Below are positions 46,001 through 54,002 of a stretch of 64,000 nucleotides of DNA, piece after piece. A program made the translations under genes and the position numbers. Below the pieces are notes generated by a model, which worked only from the letters and a program-made list of their open reading frames with translations, did not search any database and had not been told where the DNA came from. Origin of the DNA: Oegoconia quadripuncta (Eukaryota > Arthropoda > Insecta > Lepidoptera > Autostichidae); contig OX438754.1 of the NCBI GenBank assembly GCA_949316235.1, positions 6,681,501-6,745,500 on the forward strand, written 5' to 3'. Numbering within the stretch: the first letter of the stretch is position 1; every line of letters begins with the position of its first letter.

Positions 46001-47612
46001 TTTATTTGATCAGTGGCACCCTCTTTGGATAAATTAAGCCTAACAGCTAATTGTAAATATTACCTAAATAGCATTGATGGGTATTCCCTATACGTTTTTA
46101 TTATGTGTATAGATGCGTCTAAAAGTTTTGACCCGTCAATTGATCACCCACAAAATCTTGTGAAAAACCGACGGAAAAACGAATGGGAAATTGCGAACTT
46201 TGGAAATGCGAACGTGAATCTGTAATTTTTGTATGCTCATTTAAAAGCGAAACTGAAAAATCGCTCTTCGGTCGCCTTTCAATTTTGGTTGGTAGCACAT
46301 GTTACGGTTTATATTTTTTTGTTATAGTTATTTGAAGCGTCAAATTCACTTCGGAACCATGTTGTTCCGGGATTGAAGCATGGCTAGTGGAATGGATGAC
46401 AAGTAATTAATTTAATGATTATTCATTTTCGTTTAGATAAATTATATTAAAGGATTTATTTATTTTAACACTTTATTGTACGCACACATACAATTATTCC
46501 TTACAAATATTGATATTAATGTAGGTTTTAGTTGTTGCTTGTCATCACAATTATCATAATTCAATCAATATAATCAATGAACAATTATCATTATTGGGGT
46601 GCTTTTGTTTGACAAGTTTGTCTCTAGGCTTTTTAAAATATTATTCATTTACAGCAAATATAAAGACTTTATAAAAATACATAAATATATGGCCACAAGG
46701 TCTCTTACAAATTAAAATGCGTTTACAGAGTGGAAAGAAAGAACACCTTAAGGGAAAGATTTTTTGTTTTAAAACTTACTTGAGCCAGGAGCCGACTAAA
46801 TTTAAAAAAATCAGAAAGATTTATATCGGTACTATCGCGTATTATTATTCCAGGAAGAAAGCGACCGTACTACGTTAAAACTGGTTTTAGTTTGTTTAAA
46901 GAAGACACCATTACCTGCATACTGATGCTAGAACTATGCATTTTTTAATTTTTCTAAGGGACGTGGTATTGCTCCGTGGGACACTAGCATCAATTACATT
47001 GGGGTCGTAAATGTGGATTTGGACCTGATAATATCCATGAGGATTTATCCTACCCATGAAGAAATGTGTATATTAAATTCGCACTCTTCATTTTAGGCGA
47101 TTATTGTTTCCTTTTTGGTGAATTCAGACTTTGACAGTATACTATAGCTACTTTGCTGCACATTAGGTAATAATTAAACATACTGTATAAAAAAAATATC
47201 TTAATCTTAATATCTTTATTGTACACAAAATTATTACAGAAATATGCATTGTATATAAAATGTACAAAGGCGAGCTTAACTCCGATAAATTAAAATAAAA
47301 ATTAAAAAAAAAGATTAAAATTCTAGAGATTCCACATTCATCTTTTATCAAAGCGCCAATGCAGAATGATCAGTACGCCAATGTGTAAACAGCAACCTTG
47401 GTATCCGATATTTTGGCTCAGAACCTTGTCCCAATGTGTACTTAAAACACTTGTTTCATTTCAGATGCGAATACTCAAACATGTTCACTGCTAGCGCGAG
47501 CGTGGCGCTATTCGGCTTGACGGTGTTCTACAGTATAGCAATCTTCGGCCTGTATTTGTCCGACACTTTCCATTTGGAGCGGCGGCCAACACAGCCGGTG
47601 CCCGAAAACTAG
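25075..47612 (+). CDS. Transmembrane and ubiquitin-like domain protein (TMUB family), 8 coding exons
   Basis: Exons: 25,075-25,249; 25,966-26,034; 28,728-28,883; 30,903-31,067; 38,087-38,366; 39,065-39,221; 45,724-45,863; 47,465-47,612. All introns are GT-AG and every phase fits (1290 nt, 429 aa). Domains: N-terminal membrane segment at about 11-31 ('VVQFAAVVLILIVAALAWF'); acidic, Ser-rich disordered region about 60-250; ubiquitin-like fold about 252-327 ('KILIKLKYLND' to 'DRAVVHCLVH', including 'LIFNGRVLLDDAATL'); two C-terminal membrane segments about 361-380 and 387-410. This order is the TMUB1/2 layout. Vertebrate members act in ER membrane protein quality control; that role here is by family. 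Exons 2, 3 and 4 are phase 1-1; exons 3 and 4 look duplicated. A Gypsy element sits in intron 6. Confidence 0.92.
25370..25440 (+). repeat. Dispersed repeat with 'taatattataaatgcgaaag'
   Basis: In TMUB intron 1. The same core occurs at about 35,812 and 54,507 (+) and about 31,535 (-). This word is a common seed of lepidopteran interspersed repeats. Confidence 0.6.
26637..26740. repeat. Palindromic element, 32-bp arms
   Basis: Arms at 26,637-26,668 and 26,709-26,740 are inverse copies with two mismatches (core gactaattcggNatacattgctg), with a loop of about 40 bases. Weaker complementarity continues outward, so it is probably a MITE. It lies in TMUB intron 2. Confidence 0.7.
27200..27430 (-). 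repeat. 3' end of an RTE-type non-LTR retrotransposon
   Basis: On the minus strand this reads '..gaggccgatgttcagcagtcgacgtcctgtggctgatatgatg', the characteristic end of lepidopteran endonuclease-reverse transcriptase elements. The preceding coding is badly decayed. Confidence 0.55.
27950..28205 (+). repeat. Dispersed repeat ('gtgcttcggaaggagggcacg')
   Basis: Contains 'cttcggaaggagggcacgaatcggtcccggttgtt', a widespread lepidopteran repeat sequence, followed by 'gtgtcccagcagtgggaa'. In TMUB intron 2. No coding potential. Confidence 0.5.
29490..30155 (+). pseudogene. RTE-type reverse transcriptase C-terminus, decayed
   Basis: Scattered frames give 'RINIGWMKWR', 'GLAWFGHE' (usual 'RWFGHV'), 'GTGRPWKRWTDCARKDMNKKGV' (usual 'GRPKKRW.DC...D') and 'RRPQIN'. 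The series ends in aagaagaagatgatga. Order and direction are right for the C-terminus of an RTE-clade ORF on the + strand, with many stops. It lies in TMUB intron 3. Confidence 0.65.
30379..30524. mobile_element. Complete MITE, family B
   Basis: Inverted ends: GGGCCGTATTAATAAA at the left and its inverse with one mismatch at the right, followed inward by cttgag/ctcaag complementarity. 146 bases, no ORF. Fragments of the family are at 14,636, 19,325 and 39,274. It interrupts a dispersed repeat whose intact counterpart is at 1020-1110. In TMUB intron 3. Confidence 0.75.
31068..32059 (+). other. TMUB intron 4, first kilobase
   Basis: AT-rich with no recognised element except a reverse-strand copy of the 'taatattataaatgcgaaag' repeat at about 31,535. 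Confidence 0.5.
32060..32235 (-). repeat. Dispersed GC-rich repeat
   Basis: Read on the minus strand it contains 'gcgaagcgcagtggcaaaatgccgctactcaaacgtcggtcttctgcgtgagggtgg', a sequence style seen in many lepidopteran retroposons. The GC content stands out from the surroundings. No coding claim. Confidence 0.45.
32291..32539 (+). other. Orphan open frame with donor-like end
   Basis: The 82-codon frame is protein-like up to about 32,458 ('NLVAEGCKSTGFNVIKD', 'ASSQGCLKKETTSLKCKIEQ'). There a GTAAAT donor follows CAG; after it the translation turns hydrophobic and repetitive. It may be a captured or decayed exon inside TMUB intron 4, unrelated in phase to TMUB. I do not recognise it. Confidence 0.3.
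32765..33361 (-). pseudogene. Jockey/CR1-type retrotransposon, 3' part (split by mariner insertion)
   Basis: The minus-strand frame 33,269-32,994 encodes an RT C-terminus ('HNLNTRNKNKIEIPQFRL', 'SIRFYNKIPEHVL', ending 'YYRIDDYLGDKEVW'). A 3' UTR with 'cgcttcttctcc' and a TTTTGATTTTGATT-type tail (32,762-32,785) follows. Its 5' neighbour part lies at 35,028-35,340, beyond the foldback mariner element inserted at a TA. In TMUB intron 4. Confidence 0.75.
33362..35025. mobile_element. Foldback Tc1/mariner derivative with 716-bp inverted arms
   Basis: The 1664-base element is flanked by TA at 33,360-33,361 and 35,026-35,027. Its ends (CAATGTGTCCCGG) and the whole arms 33,362-34,077 and 34,310-35,025 are inverse copies with only a few differences. 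Only about 230 bases in the centre are single-copy, and they encode the end of a transposase. It is inserted in a retrotransposon RT gene within TMUB intron 4. Such long arms far exceed normal mariner ends and suggest origin by internal rearrangement of an autonomous copy. Confidence 0.9.
34081..34362 (+). pseudogene. Transposase C-terminal remnant (mariner/Tc1 superfamily)
   Basis: Encodes 'RGRPVAWPPRSPDLTPLDYYFWGYMKQKVY', whose SPDLTPLD carries the last catalytic acidic residue of the DDE/D transposase, then a helical tail and a stop at 34,362. Domains with the first two catalytic residues are missing. The open frame extends upstream to an ATG at 34,045, but those first codons are only the antisense of the gene's own end, because the arm duplicates it. 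Not functional. Confidence 0.8.
35028..35340 (-). pseudogene. Jockey/CR1-type RT fragment (5' side of the split copy)
   Basis: The minus-strand frame 35,307-34,990 gives 'VFLGITLDSTLQWGSHI', 'LSSAAYAVRKIRQLTD', 'YFSYFHSIMSYGILLWG' and 'VLQKRAIRAI', the RT thumb region. It stops at the mariner border and continues in type at 33,361-32,765. It was 5'-truncated before or near 35,340. Confidence 0.75.
35341..36764. other. TMUB intron 4, non-coding with CpG-richer patches
   Basis: A GC-richer stretch at about 35,430-35,580 contains a CCAAT-type 'gattggctgg'. A perfect 12-base palindrome GTCTCGCGAGAC at 36,131-36,142 lies in a second such patch (36,085-36,170). No exon was recognised. Confidence 0.45.
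36765..36865 (+). repeat. Uninterrupted copy of the repeat that hosts Harbinger
   Basis: 'tttaactacaatggtaatg..cttcattgcc..ttcgccatt....caaagctccactattattggtc' aligns with 20,585-20,632 joined to 23,444-23,475. It is a natural empty-site relative of the Harbinger insertion. Confidence 0.65.
36930..37280 (+). pseudogene. Tc1/mariner-like transposase fragment, decayed
   Basis: Around 37,015 one frame gives 'LQPWPLRAPDLSPC' (usual 'WPPRSPDLTPCD'). After a frameshift the 76-codon frame from 37,048 gives 'FINGYTNVSSVNQLIDNVQSEINRI' and 'CFREA', resembling the C-terminal helices. Different from the element at 33,362. In TMUB intron 4. Confidence 0.5.
37302..37648. mobile_element. MITE with 'ccgtccagtg' inverted ends
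   Basis: The left end 37,302-37,332 and right end 37,620-37,648 are imperfect inverse copies sharing CCGTCCAGTG and flanking gaggctttat/gagggcttaat. About 347 bases, no gene. Part of it ('agtggcNccctcNttggataaattaag', 37,319-37,345) recurs at 46,012-46,038. Confidence 0.55.
39274..39420. repeat. Partial MITE, family B
   Basis: Begins GGGCCCGTATTAATAA and contains 'cttgagact', 'cttaagcagttgacg' and 'tctcaag', matching the arms and centre of 30,379-30,524. The right end is degraded. In TMUB intron 6. Confidence 0.55.
39650..39900 (+). repeat. Dispersed repeat with 'acccgactacggggaggggttatg'
   Basis: This familiar lepidopteran repeat continues after the Gypsy element: 'aactactggaccgatt..gtgtcgttgaattcgt' before it resembles 'gaactactgatccggtt..gtgtcattgaattcgt' after it (44,370-44,420). 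The LTR element is therefore in or beside repeat copies. Confidence 0.45.
39905..40010 (+). repeat. 5' LTR of the Gypsy element
   Basis: 106 bases, TATTGTATAGG...CACCATA, holding AATAAA-like 'attaaa' strings. Preceded by ATTCT. A primer-binding region of TGGCGACGAG type follows at 40,013. Confidence 0.88.
40072..41055 (+). CDS. Gag and start of protease, Gypsy element
   Basis: ATG at 40,072, 327 residues. The N-terminal helical capsid-like region is followed by an unusually GC-rich Ala/Gly/Arg linker (about 40,580-40,700). Two CCHC zinc knuckles come next, 'CEVCGYHNHDKSKC' and 'CKKCGKKGHLKKMC'. The frame then enters an aspartic protease with active site 'DSGS' (about residue 316) and ends in a TAG right after. 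A 16-base tandem duplication (unit tagggaatataagttt) covers this end at 41,053-41,084. Gag would form the particle; the protease is cut short in this frame and resumes in another. Confidence 0.85.
   Translation: MAHGSFGGNLVFDHRFHDWTNFKIRLTQYCIANGVTEADKDRQRAILITALAEETFGLVVDLAYPEQLDSCDYKYIITILDAHFQPKKCVFAERYNFYKAEQKRQESLAEWAARVRHLAQFCNFKSELNNVLRDKFVLGLENEKERERLFAEKPEDLSFSKALELAQSVRCARSVARAAGAGAERAGAGRELAPPRPSHEMFALARSPGQTSSSKNNVRSEAINDRSRCEVCGYHNHDKSKCRFINFSCKKCGKKGHLKKMCSSAGNLKSSFYLATDASEDLEGNGDFFNIKSEHGLPFYETIVMGRVSIECEIDSGSAVSAMSDYV
41056..43604 (+). CDS. Pol polyprotein of the Gypsy element (protease end, RT, RNase H, integrase)
   Basis: The frame is open from about 41,058; no ATG is evident near its start, so expression by frameshifting or damage at the duplication is likely. 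Order: protease end ('PILGRDFM'); RT with 'LDLSMAYLQL' and 'IFLDDILI' (FLDD active site); RNase H with 'SVDAGPGGLGAIL' and 'TDHKPL'; integrase zinc finger (H-x3-H at 'HSSHMG', C-x2-C at 'CESCC'); and the DDE core with 'LDMLYV', 'VTDNATAF' and 'ASNGQAEN'. This is the Gypsy (Metaviridae-type) order with integrase last. Near 43,530 the frame slips and it terminates at 43,604. Confidence 0.88.
43601..44194 (+). CDS. Integrase C-terminal part of the Gypsy element, in a shifted frame
   Basis: The frame carries on the integrase end ('LMIGRHLRNRFDVI', then 'FKIGDIVLVKKHY', the small barrel region) and finishes with an acidic Ser/Thr-rich tail at 44,194, 64 bases before the 3' LTR. It overlaps the previous frame by four bases; homologous sequence is visible in this frame slightly upstream of the overlap, so a small indel near 43,530 broke the gene. 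No membrane-fusion type protein follows. Confidence 0.75.
   Translation: MMIGRHLRNRFDVISPINTDVTSRPSEAVVTATNNVLSKQILQCKQYGGQRQLHFKIGDIVLVKKHYYNGNKYTWIKGQIESILGSRMFLIFIPMLDLSVKKHADQVVAYKGQAQFRQYASSDDSTDYGFIHAESVGESANARDETEGTITGENIAESSAISSSEEMQSADETWEPSTVSVEQDTPPRVPCLRPRIR
44259..44363 (+). repeat. 3' LTR of the Gypsy element
   Basis: 105 bases; differs from the 5' LTR by aga/tga and one T in gcgtttt. Preceded by a purine tract ggtggaggga (44,249-44,258) that would prime plus-strand synthesis. Followed by ATTCT. Confidence 0.88.
44370..45723 (+). other. Rest of TMUB intron 6
   Basis: Repeat-derived DNA: a 'cccgactacg' fragment near 44,977, a perfect-looking hairpin at 45,181-45,292, and a segment at 45,495-45,550 ('aggctggctatcttatc..aactggaacacaacaatgct') that recurs in Rad21 intron 4 at 62,141-62,200. 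No exon. Confidence 0.5.
45181..45292. repeat. Hairpin element, about 40-bp arms
   Basis: Arms 45,181-45,219 and 45,253-45,292 are inverse copies with a few mismatches (atatcgtacc...gtcggaggtc), with a loop of about 33 bases. It could be a tiny MITE; a precursor-like RNA hairpin is the alternative. Confidence 0.75.
46012..46038 (+). repeat. Fragment shared with the 37.3-kb MITE
   Basis: 27 bases nearly identical to 37,319-37,345, followed by a looser match (agcattgatgggtatt / agctttgatgggggtt). In TMUB intron 7. Confidence 0.5.
46877..46910 (+). repeat. Half copy of MITE family A
   Basis: 'aaaactggttttagtttg..' followed by 'acacca' matches the right arm of 13,948-14,085 and 51,111-51,250; the left arm is not recognisable. 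Confidence 0.45.
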
Positions 47613-50210
47613 TCAGCACGACGGCTTAGCTCGAGGTACCAGAGACAACTGAGCCGAATAGCGCTAGTGACATGCTGCTATTGACACAGGCAAGGGCGCG
47701 AAAATAGTCGTAATTTATTAGACCAGATTTAACGCTTCGTAAAGTGCTTGATCTTAGACTATCAATGACTTTATTTCCTTAAGCTTAATCGTATTTAAAT
47801 TAAGTTATTGGAAGAGATACGTTTTAACATTCATCAAATCTGGACTATCGAATTGCGCGGACTTAGCAAGGTTACATTGAGTCAGTAATTTGCTACAGTT
47901 TCGACATGCCGGTGAATATCTTAAGATTGATGTCGTCGACTTTCTATTTCTGACGTCAGCTGCTTATTCAATATAAACTTACATGGGCCATCCGCATCGC
48001 ACAGGAAAGGGCTGTGCATGTGCACTGTAACGATTATGATACATTTCAATACGGACGTGTACAAACAGGAGAACATTGCCTCTAATCGTTTCAATGCACA
48101 TTATCAGCCGAAGTGAGATTGCGTAAAAATAAGACAATACCACACGCTCCTTAACGAAGGGTTTAATGTATGATTCCGACTGATCCTGCTGTAGTAAATT
48201 TATTTAAAAACTATAATCGACCAGATGTAAATAAAAAACCTTTACACCCTTTACAGAAACAGAAAATATCACATAATTTTATAAATCTCGTCGATTACTA
48301 TAGTTTACTCTTAACCCTGATGCTTTCAGCGCAAGGTTTCGAGTACATTGCTTGTTTTGTTCAGCGTTCATATATCAATCATTATTTATTAAGGCCTTAT
48401 AAGCCAACATTGTTTGCTGTAAGGAAGCGCAACTCATTGTGAAGGCCTTATAAGCCGTTGAACGGCCACGCTCTTTGCGCCAAAATCAGAAAATACCTAA
48501 TTAATTCTTATCATTTGTCAGAAGTTTGTTTCGCTTAAAGTATCTCTTTTTCACTTATCTAAGTCTGCCACTAAACAACGATGTTGTGATCCTGCTATTG
48601 GAGATAACTTGTCACCCAAATAAGTTTGTTTCCGGGTGACCACGCTTCCACCTTCGATCTTATATTCACTTAACATCTGGTGTGATTGAGGTCAAGCTGT
48701 AACCGTTGTACATAAAACGAATTTTATTTGCGATGTCAGACTAGAGAGTGCGGACTGAAACATTCTAAACAATACTCCTGGAGAAAGAAACTACCAATGT
48801 TTGATAATGAATAATAGTTGAGTTAATCGGTATTGTTGTTTTCGATTTAATAATAATGTGTAGCAAAATAAATTGCAATAGAGATTTGTAATGAAATTGA
48901 TTCTACCTGCTCTGTAGTTTAGATTTTTGTACCGATCGTTTGAAATGTATACAAGAAAGTTTGATTAAATGTCAGTTTAGATATGGTACAATTTGTAGTA
49001 AATATGTGTATACGCTTGCTGAAGTTATCAATAAACTATTCATACTATTCACCTTCAAGTAACTTAAACTATATACTAGAGATAGATTCTGTATGTAATA
49101 TAAGGAAGACATGTACTTCCTAAAATTAATAAACAGTCACTTAGTGCGTAAATGTGATTATTACTAAAAATATTGTGTTGTAGTTCATTAGTATCAGGTA
49201 AAAGGGTTCGACGAATTTTATTGTGGAAGTGTTACATTTTGTATTGAGCCGCACTGTGGTGTGGCCAATTGTGGTGCGTTCTGAAACATATGGAATTGTA
49301 AATTTGTCGGCACATACATAATTTTGTAAGATACTTAAATATTTTCTTTGAATGTCATACTTTAAATAATTGTGGAGTCAATTCTTACTTACATTAGGTA
49401 ATTGTTGAGAAGTGCCAAAAGTCATAAAATTTCTTAACATTATTACATAGTACATAAAGTACGGAAATATTAGCCGTTCATCTCGATCTGAAAATTATAC
49501 TAAATAATTATTGGGATATTATGTAGCTGAATTAAAATAATATTGCTTGGTGATTTTGCGTCATATTAGGCAGTCGTCCGACATAGTGCAATTGGTGAGT
49601 TGAGTGAGCAACTAATAACGCCACGTAGCACGTTTGCTACCTTTTCAAGAGCACAGCCATCGCTGTACTCGCCAATGTCAGCCGGCAGTCGGCAGGTTGT
49701 AGGTAGAATTGACTCCTTTGTTGCATTGGATAGAATAATGTCTAGCAAGACATCTTGATGCGTATCGTTTGTTGTGATAATAATAGTGAATATAAATGTG
49801 GGATAGTTTCAGAAGCCGTTTTCAAAGAGAACTTGTGAATGGTGACAAAACGTCTTGCTTAGGTTTTTGTTAAACATTATTGTATCAAGGTGTCTAAAAA
49901 GTCCGCATTAGCGATTTATTTGAAGGGAACTTTCCGAAGTGCCAGCAGTTGCTCTAATTATTATTGTAATAATGGTCACACATTTTATGTGAAATATATT
50001 CAATTCATTTCAAAGCAGGGATCTTATATATATATATATATTAATATGATCCCAATATGAATTCTAATGCGGCCGTTTTAAGACCCCCGGGTGAAAGTTA
50101 TTGTGGGTAGACTGCTATTCTGTCAATATTATCAAGATTCTATTGAAACTACGTAACTAAATGTATAAAACAATACATTTGTTTTAAATAAAAGTGAAGA
50201 TATGTCCGGT
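47613..50210 (+). other. TMUB 3' UTR and downstream region
   Basis: After the TAG, candidate AATAAA signals lie at 48,867, 49,030, 49,128 and 50,187; which one is used cannot be told. A SINE-tail-like string ('aacatctggtgtgattgaggtcaagc') at 48,675-48,700 is shared with the SINE at 60,770-60,960. A TA microsatellite is at 50,028-50,041. Confidence 0.5.
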
Positions 50211-50513
50211 ATAGTGGACGGAGTTTCCTAGTTATTATGCATACACTTGTGTTCGAAAACACCGCTCTTCAATGTGTACAGACAGTTGGGCATGACAATC
50301 CACATATTGTTCCGTTCCTCACTCCACTCCAGATTAAGCGATCTATAATTCCAAGCTGAAGAGCCAATTTGCTTACTGTGGCACTAGATGGCGCTGTGTG
50401 TATGTCTAAGGATATTTATTTATTCCCATCCTACTTCAGCTCACTTTAAAACTTACCATAGATTAATACTATTACACATACAAAACCAATATTATTTGAG
50501 AATAACTATAAAT

Positions 50514-50684
50514 ATGGTGAAAAAAAATAAACATCTGGAAAAAGATTCTCGTCGTAGCAATACCGAAAAACGACTGTCATCTGTTTCAGAAAATTTCGAA
50601 TTTCGAATCCAATTCCAAAAAAGTAAAAAGCCAAAGAGTATCGAAAAGAAAGAGGTGGAGGTTGAACACCTCGGCACAATATAA
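50514..50684 (+). CDS. Small lysine/glutamate-rich ORF, unrecognised
   Basis: 57 codons from an ATG at 50,514 to TAA. Strongly charged, with 'EFRIQFQKSKKPKSIEKKE' near its end, and free of membrane or cysteine features. A neighbouring ORF (50,741-50,941) looks random. Codon content is more protein-like than other short frames nearby, but there is no family assignment; it could equally be chance. Confidence 0.2.
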   Translation: MVKKNKHLEKDSRRSNTEKRLSSVSENFEFRIQFQKSKKPKSIEKKEVEVEHLGTI

Positions 50685-51110
50685 TTTATTTTAGCTTTCG
50701 AAAGTAAATATAGCAATAATAAAAAGGAAAAAAAGAAATAATGATAAATGCCACTAAAATTACAGTAACGATGATGAAGTCTAAAAAGAAATCAATTAAA
50801 CCGTTTGTGATAAACATTATTTTAGTCACTTACACCAAATTAACTAGCCTCAAACTTAAGCAAAGGTTGTATTATTTATTTATGTTAAGGAAAACCAACA
50901 GCCATGTTAAATCACAAATAACAACGGAAAATTATACCTGACGGCTAATAACAGGTTCTCACATTATAGAAATATTGTAGACAATATAATAGTGGTCTAA
51001 TAAATGCCGCAGTTGGCTTCAAAAGCCGATTATCTAGACTCGATTATCAAATCAATATGACATCTGTAAACTAAACTATAACCACTTTCAAAGCGGCACT
51101 ACGAGATAGT

Positions 51111-51250
51111 GGTGTCGATTCGGTTGTACGCAAACTAAACTAAAACCAATTTTAAAGTAGGTCTGTCTTTTTCTCTCTGGAACAATATAATGTGACAGCA
51201 CCAGTCTAAATCTGGTTTTAGTTTAGTTCGTGCGCAGCCGAATCGACACC
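51111..51250. mobile_element. Complete foldback MITE, family A
   Basis: 140 bases, ends GGTGTCGATTCGG / CCGAATCGACACC, inner arms ctaaactaaaaccaNtttt / aaNctggttttagtttag. A possible three-base duplication AGT flanks it. It appears inserted in an older relative: 'aaactaaactataacca' on the left (51,067) and 'gactggtttcactttag...gatcgacacc' on the right (to 51,300). Confidence 0.85.
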
Positions 51251-51303
51251 AGTACCTCTGAGACTGGTTTCACTTTAGAGAAGTCACGACAGGATCGACA
51301 CCT

Positions 51304-52079
51304 ACTTATAACAAAAAACTAAATTTTCTTTGGACAACGTAGTTTTGATATCGGTATAGTTTTTTGATATCCCTTTAATTGGACAGAATAATTGACTGGA
51401 CACTAAATTTTCACCGTGTGTATCATTCGATCTCTGAACACGGCTGTAGAGCGCAATTGGCTGATGTAGGTAGATGTTTAAAGTATTGAGTATATAGTCT
51501 GATTGTAAATTATGTGTTACACGGCTTACCACGATATTTTCAACGCTTTCAAGTAAATGTATCAGAATGTTCTCATAGCTTGCACAAAGACAAGTTAATT
51601 GCGAGACCTATCGAGATCAATCAATCATTTCAGAATCTACCGTCCATTCTGAGAAAGATCTAATAATTGTATGTATTTCTGTGTTATTGTTTATAGCCTT
51701 CTTGATATCAGCAGTTAGTGGTCTCAGCATATTATAATGTAAATAATTAGATTACGATGTTTTGTATTTATTTAGATGTAAGTGCGGATATATCTTCGAA
51801 GTGAACATTTCGACATTTCATGTTGTCATTGGTTTTTCCTTACTTTTACTATGTACCTTATTATTACGTTATCTGTGGAGGATGGCTTTCAAAATTTGTG
51901 ATGGTCATTCGTTTAATAATTTTCTCAAATGAACATTTTTATTGTTATTTACTTTTTAAGGTCATAGAAATTTATTAATAAAATTCAAATATCCTTTTGT
52001 CTTTTTATTACAAAGATTTGATCCGTTTATTCTTACACTGCTTTGACTAAAAGTGGATCGCTTCCGCAGCAAGAATGAC
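51304..52079. other. Intergenic, nothing recognised
   Basis: AT-rich; only short frames. Confidence 0.45.
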
Positions 52080-52840
52080 AAAATACAAAAATTCCTCTTG
52101 ACGAATTCCGTGTGCATCGTTCCAGCAGGGACAGTCTCTTGTATATTTAATTATTGCTTATTTTTTACAAAGAATGTGTACCTACTATATGGCTTTATTG
52201 GCTGCTAATAAATGATTCTATTATTATTATATGAATTAGACACATTTAGTAAGAGTAGAAATAGTCTTGATTTTGTCACTTCATCCGGAACGACGTAGTC
52301 CCAGCAGCGCCACACCTATATACGTGTGTGCATCGTCCCAGCGGCGCCACAGTTTCCGATTTGCATATAAACTAAAGTATATTTAGTACATTAGAGCCTG
52401 TGAAGTGAAAAAATCAAGAAGATTTGTAAAAATCTTGACTAAATGTATAGTCTATAATTATGCAAATCGGAGATCGTAGCACTACTGGGATGCTAATACT
52501 CGAAGGATGCTACACACGCTAAATGTCATTAATTTTACCATTAACGCAAGTTGAAATTCAATCAATCAAGTACACTTTATTGCATTTTACAATGAACTTC
52601 ATATATATAAGTATAGCTTCAAAAAAAAAATTGTACAACCAGGCGGTCTTATCACTATTAAGCGATTTTGATTGAAATTGAACCGTGAACACCACTAAAT
52701 TAGGAAGAAGTAATTAAAGAACAATGACGCTGCTAGAACGACTTCGTCCCAGCACAGCACCACAGCTGGATCTCAGCAATTAGAATTGTGTGTGCATCGT
52801 TCCAGCAGCGACACGGTTTCAGATTATGATTTTTTAGCAG
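52080..52840. repeat. Cluster of a repeat with 'gtgcatcgtNccagc'
   Basis: Related units are visible at about 52,107 ('tgtgcatcgttccagcaggga'), 52,299 ('gtagtcccagcagcgccac'), 52,327 ('tgtgcatcgtcccagcggcgccacagttt') and 52,790 ('tgtgcatcgttccagcagcgacacggttt'). The third unit forms an imperfect palindrome with 52,450-52,492, with ccgatttgcat facing atgcaaatcgg. Probably short MITE-like elements. Confidence 0.5.
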
Positions 52841-53002
52841 AAACGAGCCGTTGTGTTCGTGCGATTTACCAAATGAGACCTGCAGTATCACAAGTTTAAA
52901 GAGTATAATTTTCTGAGCATCTCTTCACAGTACATTCTTGAAAATATTGCATCATTTACGAAAAATAGTGATAAACTTGCAGGTTACAGATCTTTTCAAT
53001 GC

Positions 53003-53372
53003 TAAAGTCGCCTGTCTCTCAGTTTTTTACAGGATACATTTCGGGGAGTGTGCGTTGGAATTACATAGTCTTATTCCTACGTCGCCATTCCATCTTCGGA
53101 CCACTAGGCGTGGGGAGGGATTCCACCCGTATATAGTTAATATACCGAACATTCGCACTAAGAAGTTCGATTCTTCATTCATCATCCGAACAGCCAAGGC
53201 ATGGAACTCCCTTCCGGCGTCAGTCTTTCCTGAATCCTACAACCTTGGGATCTTCAAGAGCAGAGTGAATAGGTATTTACTGAGATCGCGTCCTTCATCT
53301 CCGACTACATCGTCACTTTCCATCAGGCGAGATTGTGGTCAAACGCGAATACAGTCAATCATAAAAAAAAAA
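53003..53372 (+). mobile_element. 5'-truncated copy of the 10.7-kb Jockey element
   Basis: Begins within the RT tail ('ACLSVFYRIHFGECALELH') and continues in frame to 'NIRTKKFDSSFIIRTAKAWN' and 'SSPTTSSLSIR', nearly identical to 10,721-11,040. It runs on through 'gattgtggtcaaacgcg...caatcataa' into an A-run at 53,362-53,372. Orientation is opposite to the long copy. High identity says the family was recently mobile. No clear target duplication. Confidence 0.88.
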
Positions 53373-54002
53373 TGATAATGAAATATTGTGCCTTTTTGCA
53401 TTATAAAAACCTGTTCTTCTGCTTGTTCTCAGGTGAAATTAGCCTTTGAACAAGCAGTAAAAAATTAATTCTGACTGACATACAAAACGTAAATCTAATT
53501 ACAAAAAGATTACAACCGGACTCTGGCAGTAATGGTTGATCGTAATATAGACGACCGATTGCCATAAAATAAAAAGTTGAAGTAGTATTATTTTTAACAC
53601 CCCTTACCGAAGCTCTGTGACGGGTGAATTTGGAAGCGGTTTTATTTGAAAGCAGGTTTTCTATCGGTGATTATATCAAAATCGGTTCAGCTGTTTTGTT
53701 TCAATCGCTTGTTTTCTTGGAGGTTTTCTAATTTACAGTTGGTAATAACTGTAAATTGAAAAAAGACGAAAAAATTCGCCTTGACCACCACTTTATTGGA
53801 AGATTTGACTTGCGCCTAAACAGTATGTATCGCAATTAATTAGATGTAGCTGTGGGGTGTTGGGACGACGTTCCAGCTGCTCTACCGGATCCCACTTTTA
53901 TAAATCAAGACTAAAATATTTTGACTAATCTAATCAGGGGTGTCGGTAACTAAAAAATTATACACAATTTAAAAAATTTATTATGAGTTTTATCTTATTA
54001 TA

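Noticed and set aside
49566..49748. 60-codon minus-strand frame near 49.6 kb
   Set aside because: Somewhat protein-like but no motif or splice support; lies in the probable TMUB 3' region.
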